From JBHIBA01 sp046758845 (GTDB taxonomy: Bacteria > UBA8248 > JACPRG01 > G963555815), in contig JBHIBA010000202.1 of NCBI GenBank assembly GCA_046758845.1, forward strand, positions 1-8,548: DNA of 8,548 nt. Direction: 5' to 3'. The notes under the pieces were generated by a model. That model searched no databases. It was not told where the DNA came from and saw only the letters and a program-made list of their open reading frames with translations. Numbering within the stretch: the first letter of the stretch is position 1; each line of letters begins with the position of its first letter. The position numbers were made by a program, and so were the translations under genes. Below, one piece after another: positions 5,022-8,548 of the stretch.

Positions 5022-6101
5022 ATGACCACGCAAGCGGCGATCCCCAAGAACATGAAGGCGGTCGTCACCCACGGTTACAACGACGTCCGCGTCGAGGAGG
5101 TCCCTACCCCCGAACTCGAAGCCGGGTTCGTCCTGTGCAAGACGGGCGGGTGCGGCATCTGCGGCACGGATGCCCACATCATTCAGGGCGCTTACAAGGG
5201 CACGTGGCCCCCCTGGTTCCCCTTCATTCAGGGTCATGAATGGGCCGGAACGGTCATGGCCTGCGGGGAAGGGGCGGACTCGGTCAAGCCGGGCGACCGC
5301 GTTCTTCTCGACGACCACCGCTCCTGTCTCACCTGCCGGATGTGCCGCCGCGGCCGTTACACCCTCTGCGAGTCCATGGGAAAGCTCAAGCCCGGAGGCC
5401 ACCGCCTCTACGGCCACGACGAGCAGGGAGGGTTCGCGGAGTTCCTCAAGGCGGCCCATTGGCAGCTCCACAAGATCCCCGACGACATGCCCTTCGAGGA
5501 GGCCATCATCGCGAACCAGGCGACAACAGCCTTGCACGCCGTGGAGCGGGTCCAGCTACAGGCCGGGGAAAACGTCCTGGTCGTCGGACCCGGGCTGCTG
5601 GGACTGCTCACCATGCAGATCGCCTTCGCCGTTGGCGCATTCGAGGTATACGTCGTGGGACGGGGCGCCCGCCTGGCCTTCGCCAAGAAGTTGGGAGCAA
5701 GCGAAATCATCGACTTCACGAAGGAGAACCCTGTCGAGCGCGTCTGGCAGTTGACCGGGGACCGGGGCGCGGACATCGCCTTCGACTGCGCGGGCACCAT
5801 TCAGGCGATTCAGACCTGCGTCATGGGCGTCGGGCGCGGCGGGCGTGTCGCAATAACCGGCTTTAACGGCGGCATAGAGGTCCCCATTGTCACCGACCGC
5901 TTCAGCCACGATGAGGTGGACCTCTTCGGGGTGCGGTCCCATCCCAACACGTGGGAGGCGACCATTAACCTGATGGCTGCGGGGCGACTCGACGTCAAGC
6001 CCCTGGTGTCGGGGATCTACCCGATGGAGAACTTTCTCGAAGCGATGGAGGCCTTCGTCCAGCGCAAGGACGGGGCCATCCGAAACGTTATCAAGCCCTG
6101 A
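5022..6101 (+). CDS. Zinc-dependent medium-chain alcohol/polyol dehydrogenase
   Basis: This is a cytoplasmic NAD(P)-dependent medium-chain dehydrogenase of the sorbitol/threonine/butanediol dehydrogenase group, 359 residues, normal length. The GroES-like domain (about 10-150) carries the catalytic zinc ligands in GICGTD (C47) and GHEWAG (H72, E73). The structural-zinc lobe has cysteines at 102, 105, 108 and 116. The Rossmann domain has GPGLLG at 189-194. An FDCAG segment near 254-258 and a closing MENFLEAMEAF helix are typical of the family. The position where sorbitol dehydrogenase has a glutamate zinc ligand appears to be Asn165 by eye, which is unusual. The gene follows the aldolase-like pseudogene by 28 bp and precedes the lactonase by 43 bp, so the genes are probably co-transcribed. 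A dehydrogenase next to a lactonase suggests oxidation of a sugar or similar hemiacetal to a lactone. The precise substrate is unknown. Confidence 0.93.
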   Translation: MTTQAAIPKNMKAVVTHGYNDVRVEEVPTPELEAGFVLCKTGGCGICGTDAHIIQGAYKGTWPPWFPFIQGHEWAGTVMACGEGADSVKPGDRVLLDDHRSCLTCRMCRRGRYTLCESMGKLKPGGHRLYGHDEQGGFAEFLKAAHWQLHKIPDDMPFEEAIIANQATTALHAVERVQLQAGENVLVVGPGLLGLLTMQIAFAVGAFEVYVVGRGARLAFAKKLGASEIIDFTKENPVERVWQLTGDRGADIAFDCAGTIQAIQTCVMGVGRGGRVAITGFNGGIEVPIVTDRFSHDEVDLFGVRSHPNTWEATINLMAAGRLDVKPLVSGIYPMENFLEAMEAFVQRKDGAIRNVIKP

Positions 6102-6144
6102 TCGATAAACGCCCAGGGAAAGAGGGGGGAGGAGAATTCCTGCC

Positions 6145-7284
6145 ATGAAACTTCCTCCGCTGAAACGTGACGGGCGCAGGGTGAAAAACCTGCCCAAGAA
6201 CTCCGAGCCGCTCGATCTCAGCAGGGACCTGGGGGACGGGAGGGGCTTCATCGCCGGGGACAATACCGCCCTCGACCGGCCCATCGACCGCGCCTCCTGG
6301 GCGCAGGAGGTCGTTTCCTCGTGGGGGACCTACCTCAACCAGGAGATGGAGAAGACCCAGGTCGGCAAGAACAAGGTCGTGCTCTGGTGGCTGGGGGGCG
6401 CGTCCTTCGCGCTGAAGACGGCGAAGATCTTCCTCCTGATCGACAACTACTACGGCGGGTCGATGTACACCAAGCTCGACACGTGCGGCGTGTGCCATTG
6501 CACCGGGGCGGAAAGCCTGAACTGGATCCGGATCAACCCGATGATCGCCGACCCGTGGGAATTCCGCAACGTCGCCGCCCACCTCAGCACCCACCAGCAC
6601 GTGGACCACTGCGACATCTACACCGTGAAGGCCCTCCTGCCCAACACGAAGGCCGTCTTCGTTGGGCCCGGAACCTGCCAGCCCAAGCTCAAAGCCTGGG
6701 GCGTCCCGAAGGGCCGGATGAAGATCGTCCGCCCGGGGGCCAGGCTCAAGTTCGGGGACGTATCGGTGGATGTCATCGAGTCCTACGACCCGGCCGCTCT
6801 GAACACGGGCCGCATCGGCGAGCAGCCGGAGACGATGGACGACACGTGCGTCATGTACCTCTTCAAGACGCCGGGGGGAAATATCCTCCACGCCGGGGAC
6901 ATCATTTACAACAACAAATTCGCGGGGGTGGGCCTGCGCCACAAGATCGACGTGGCGCTTCTGCCCACCGGGAGGGTCTGGCGCGGCGTGACGGACAAGA
7001 TGTCCTACTTCGACTGCTACCGTATCGCCGAGGCCCTGCGCTGCAAGGTTCTCGTCCCGATGCATTACGACAACTGGACCAACAGCCAGGGCAACCCCCA
7101 GGACGTGGTGGACCTGATGGAGGAGTATGCGCCCCAGATCAAGACCATCGTGCTTCAGTGGGGGGCCAGGTTCGAGTATCCGACGGACGCCAACATCGGC
7201 CGCTACGCTTACCCCAGCCTCGAGGAGGGGATGCGGATCGATAAGTCCTGGCAGTACGGGTCCAACCGCAACTACCGCCTGTGA
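6145..7284 (+). CDS. UlaG-like metallo-beta-lactamase-fold lactonase
   Basis: The 379-residue protein resembles L-ascorbate-6-phosphate lactonase UlaG along much of its length. Shared stretches include SWGTYLNQEME near 59-69, VLWWLGGASF near 79-88, YLFKTPGG near 238-245, GVTDKM near 281-286 and a C-terminal QWGARFEYPTDANIGRYAYP. The metal-binding signature is HQHVDH (H150, H152, D154, H155), followed by HAGD (H249, D252) and a late PMHYD (H307). UlaG hydrolyses a phosphorylated lactone in the cytoplasm, but no ula PTS genes are present here, so another lactone or phosphodiester-like substrate is likely. It has a roughly 48-residue N-terminal extension relative to the E. coli protein and an insert with three cysteines (C114, C117, C119) near the active-site side. 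The start has a GGAGGAG ten bases upstream. It is co-directional with the dehydrogenase and the binding protein. Confidence 0.88.
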   Translation: MKLPPLKRDGRRVKNLPKNSEPLDLSRDLGDGRGFIAGDNTALDRPIDRASWAQEVVSSWGTYLNQEMEKTQVGKNKVVLWWLGGASFALKTAKIFLLIDNYYGGSMYTKLDTCGVCHCTGAESLNWIRINPMIADPWEFRNVAAHLSTHQHVDHCDIYTVKALLPNTKAVFVGPGTCQPKLKAWGVPKGRMKIVRPGARLKFGDVSVDVIESYDPAALNTGRIGEQPETMDDTCVMYLFKTPGGNILHAGDIIYNNKFAGVGLRHKIDVALLPTGRVWRGVTDKMSYFDCYRIAEALRCKVLVPMHYDNWTNSQGNPQDVVDLMEEYAPQIKTIVLQWGARFEYPTDANIGRYAYPSLEEGMRIDKSWQYGSNRNYRL

Positions 7285-7290
7285 TTCGCT

Positions 7291-7326
7291 CGGCCGGCAG
7301 AGCGGCCGCCCGGGTGCGGCGCCGGG
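7291..7326. repeat. Two adjacent GC-rich hairpins after the lactonase gene
   Basis: CGGCCG at 7291-7296 can pair with CGGCCG at 7303-7308 over a 6-base loop. CCCGG at 7309-7313 can pair with CCGGG at 7322-7326. No T-tract follows, so they are more likely RNA-stability or partial-attenuation structures between the lactonase and the binding-protein gene than an intrinsic terminator. This is a weak structural call in high-GC DNA. Confidence 0.3.
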
Positions 7327-7383
7327 ACGCAACGGCTCGGGCGGTTCGAAGCAAACCTTTCAAGGGAACACAAGGAGGAAGTC

Positions 7384-8442
7384 ATGTTGAAAGGGCATAA
7401 GAGAATTCGGTCGTCTGAACTGCGGCCCTTGAAGGCCCTCGCAGCTCTTTCATTCTGCGCCTCGATGGCCTTGTGGGGGCTCGGCGCAACGGCCGCCGCT
7501 CAAAACAAGGCGCGTCTATCGCTCGATTGGCTCCCCTCTCCCTTCCACGCGAACTTCTACGGCGGCGTCAAGAAGGGATTCTTCAAGGCCGAGGGGATCG
7601 ACGTGGAGTTCATCAGCGGCCGGGGCTCGGCGGCGGCGGTCCGGAACGTCGGCGCGGGCAAGGCTGAGCTCGGCCTCGCCAGTACGATCCAGACCACGAT
7701 CGGCCGGGCGCGAAAGCTTTCGGTCCTCATTGTCCAGATGAAGATGCACCGGGCCAATGAATCGATGTTCTATGTGGCCGGCGGCAAGATCCGGACCCCC
7801 AAGGACGTTGAAGGCAAGAAAGTCGGGTTCGTCGGCGGCGGCGGACTCGACAAAAACTTCTTGGCCTTCGCGAAGATCCATAACCTGAACGCTTCGACCA
7901 TCAACCTCATTGCGATTTCGCCCCAGGTGATGTCTTCCCAGCTCCTGACGGGTAAGATCGACGGCTTCATCACGTATTCGACCGTCCGCGGCGCCTTCGA
8001 GGGGCCGGCCCGGGGCAAGGGCCAGAAGATCAAGTGGTTCAACTTCAGCCAGATGGGCCTTGATTTGTACGGCAACGGCGTCATCTCGACCGAGGCGGTG
8101 CTCAAGGACAACCCACGGCTGGTTCAGGGATTCGTGAAGGCCGCGCTCCGTTCGACGAAATGGTCAATCGAGAACCCGCAGGAGGCGGTGAAGCTCGTCA
8201 CCGAGGCCCTCCCCGCGGTCAACCCGAACGTGGCCAAAACGGTATTCGGCGAGATGGCGATTACGTTTACCGACTCGATCACGCCCAAGAAGGGCATCGG
8301 CTGGGTGGACCCGCAAAAGATGGCGCGAACGGTCTCCTTCGTGAACGACTTCATGGAGATGCCCCGAAAAGTCAACGCGAACGAGGTCTACACGAACCGA
8401 TTTGTCGAAAAGACTCCCAAAGAGTGGCGCTTCGTGAAATGA
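7384..8442 (+). CDS. ABC transporter substrate-binding protein, NMT1/THI5-SsuA/TauA type
   Basis: This is a secreted solute-binding protein of 352 residues. A Sec signal peptide is evident: a basic n-region (about 1-17), a hydrophobic core (about 18-34) and an Ala-rich cleavage site before Q40 (TAAA then QN). Cys25 is not in a lipobox, so it should be a soluble periplasmic protein. The mature protein opens with LSLDWLPSPFHANFYGGVKK, then GFFKAEGIDVEF, the standard start of the NMT1/THI5-like fold. PKDVEGKKVGFVGGGG near 138-153 and a late NDFMEM helix region also fit. Family members bind thiamine precursors, sulfonates, nitrate or aromatic acids; which applies here is not clear. AGGAGG lies five bases before the ATG. 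Permease and ATPase genes are not in the window and would be expected downstream. Its place after the dehydrogenase and lactonase suggests uptake of their substrate or a related compound. Confidence 0.9.
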   Translation: MLKGHKRIRSSELRPLKALAALSFCASMALWGLGATAAAQNKARLSLDWLPSPFHANFYGGVKKGFFKAEGIDVEFISGRGSAAAVRNVGAGKAELGLASTIQTTIGRARKLSVLIVQMKMHRANESMFYVAGGKIRTPKDVEGKKVGFVGGGGLDKNFLAFAKIHNLNASTINLIAISPQVMSSQLLTGKIDGFITYSTVRGAFEGPARGKGQKIKWFNFSQMGLDLYGNGVISTEAVLKDNPRLVQGFVKAALRSTKWSIENPQEAVKLVTEALPAVNPNVAKTVFGEMAITFTDSITPKKGIGWVDPQKMARTVSFVNDFMEMPRKVNANEVYTNRFVEKTPKEWRFVK

Positions 8443-8449
8443 TTGGCGT

Positions 8450-8474
8450 CCCGCCCCTTTCATCGAGGGGCGGG
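8450..8474 (+). terminator. Strong hairpin after the binding-protein gene (no T-tract)
   Basis: CCCGCCCCT (8450-8458) and AGGGGCGGG (8466-8474) form a perfect nine-base-pair stem with a seven-base loop, eight bases after the stop codon. Its position fits a transcript end or a 3' stabilising structure, allowing more abundant binding-protein mRNA than transporter mRNA. The missing T-tract argues against a textbook intrinsic terminator. Confidence 0.5.
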
Positions 8475-8523
8475 GATCCACCTCCGAGGGGGTTCGGGGC
8501 GCGCCCGGCCGCGATTTCCGCGT

Positions 8524-8543
8524 GGGTCGGTGACCCTCGCTCA
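8524..8543 (+). repeat. Third copy of the hairpin-ended repeat, near the window edge
   Basis: GGGTCGGTGACCCTCGCTCA resembles the left end of the 90-bp element at 3187-3207 (13 of the first 14 bases identical to GGGTTGGTGACCCT). It also shares CGCTCAAG-type sequence with the right end read on the minus strand. It can fold as GGGTC/GACCC. The rest of the element, if present, lies beyond the window. Confidence 0.45.
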
Positions 8544-8548
8544 AATCG

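Noticed and set aside
4712..5068. A 118-codon minus-strand frame opposite the pseudogene
   Set aside because: It overlaps the start of the dehydrogenase, resembles nothing known to me, and the plus strand explains the same DNA as aldolase remnants.
8497..8506. Perfect 10-base palindrome GGGCGCGCCC as an operator
   Set aside because: Such short GC palindromes are common in DNA of this composition, and no promoter can be seen beside it before the window ends.

Overview
The window comes from a high-GC bacterial chromosome. Most coding DNA is visibly about two-thirds G+C, with dense Shine-Dalgarno-led genes and a Sec-exported binding protein. An uncultured Gram-negative soil or sediment lineage is plausible, but the sequence does not fix the taxon. 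No rRNA, tRNA, CRISPR array or complete insertion sequence is visible.

Layout. (1) Positions 1-501, plus strand, hold the C-terminal part of a Swt1-type HEPN-domain protein. It is cut by the window edge and is clearly poorer in G+C (about 48% by hand count over 61-480), so it looks like accessory DNA. (2) Positions 545-4324, minus strand, hold the E1 alpha, E1 beta and E2 genes of a pyruvate/acetoin-type 2-oxoacid dehydrogenase complex. No E3 gene lies inside the window. The two gaps in this operon (213 and 330 bp) are unusually large and full of repeat-type DNA: a 131-bp element with terminal inverted repeats at TA sites, a 66-bp GC-rich inverted repeat, a 90-bp element with hairpin-bearing ends, and a short stretch resembling a second start of the E1 beta gene. 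(3) Positions 4494-4607 hold two back-to-back sigma70-like promoters. (4) Plus strand, 4725-8442: a badly decayed D-threonine aldolase/D-serine dehydratase-like gene (only its two ends remain), then a zinc-dependent medium-chain dehydrogenase, an UlaG-like metallo-lactonase and a secreted NMT1/THI5-type substrate-binding protein.

How the genes fit together. The minus-strand operon encodes the decarboxylating and acyl-transferring parts of a TPP/lipoate complex, which needs a dihydrolipoamide dehydrogenase from elsewhere. The plus-strand genes look like a small-molecule uptake and catabolism cluster: the binding protein captures a substrate outside the membrane, the dehydrogenase could oxidise a hydroxyl or hemiacetal group, and the lactonase could open the resulting lactone. 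The substrate cannot be read from the sequence. The lost PLP enzyme at the head of this cluster suggests an original hydroxy-amino-acid step that has been discarded.

The most notable observations are the two-ended pseudogene upstream of the dehydrogenase and the pile-up of small non-autonomous repeats inside the E1/E2 operon. I found no convincing novel multi-gene system.
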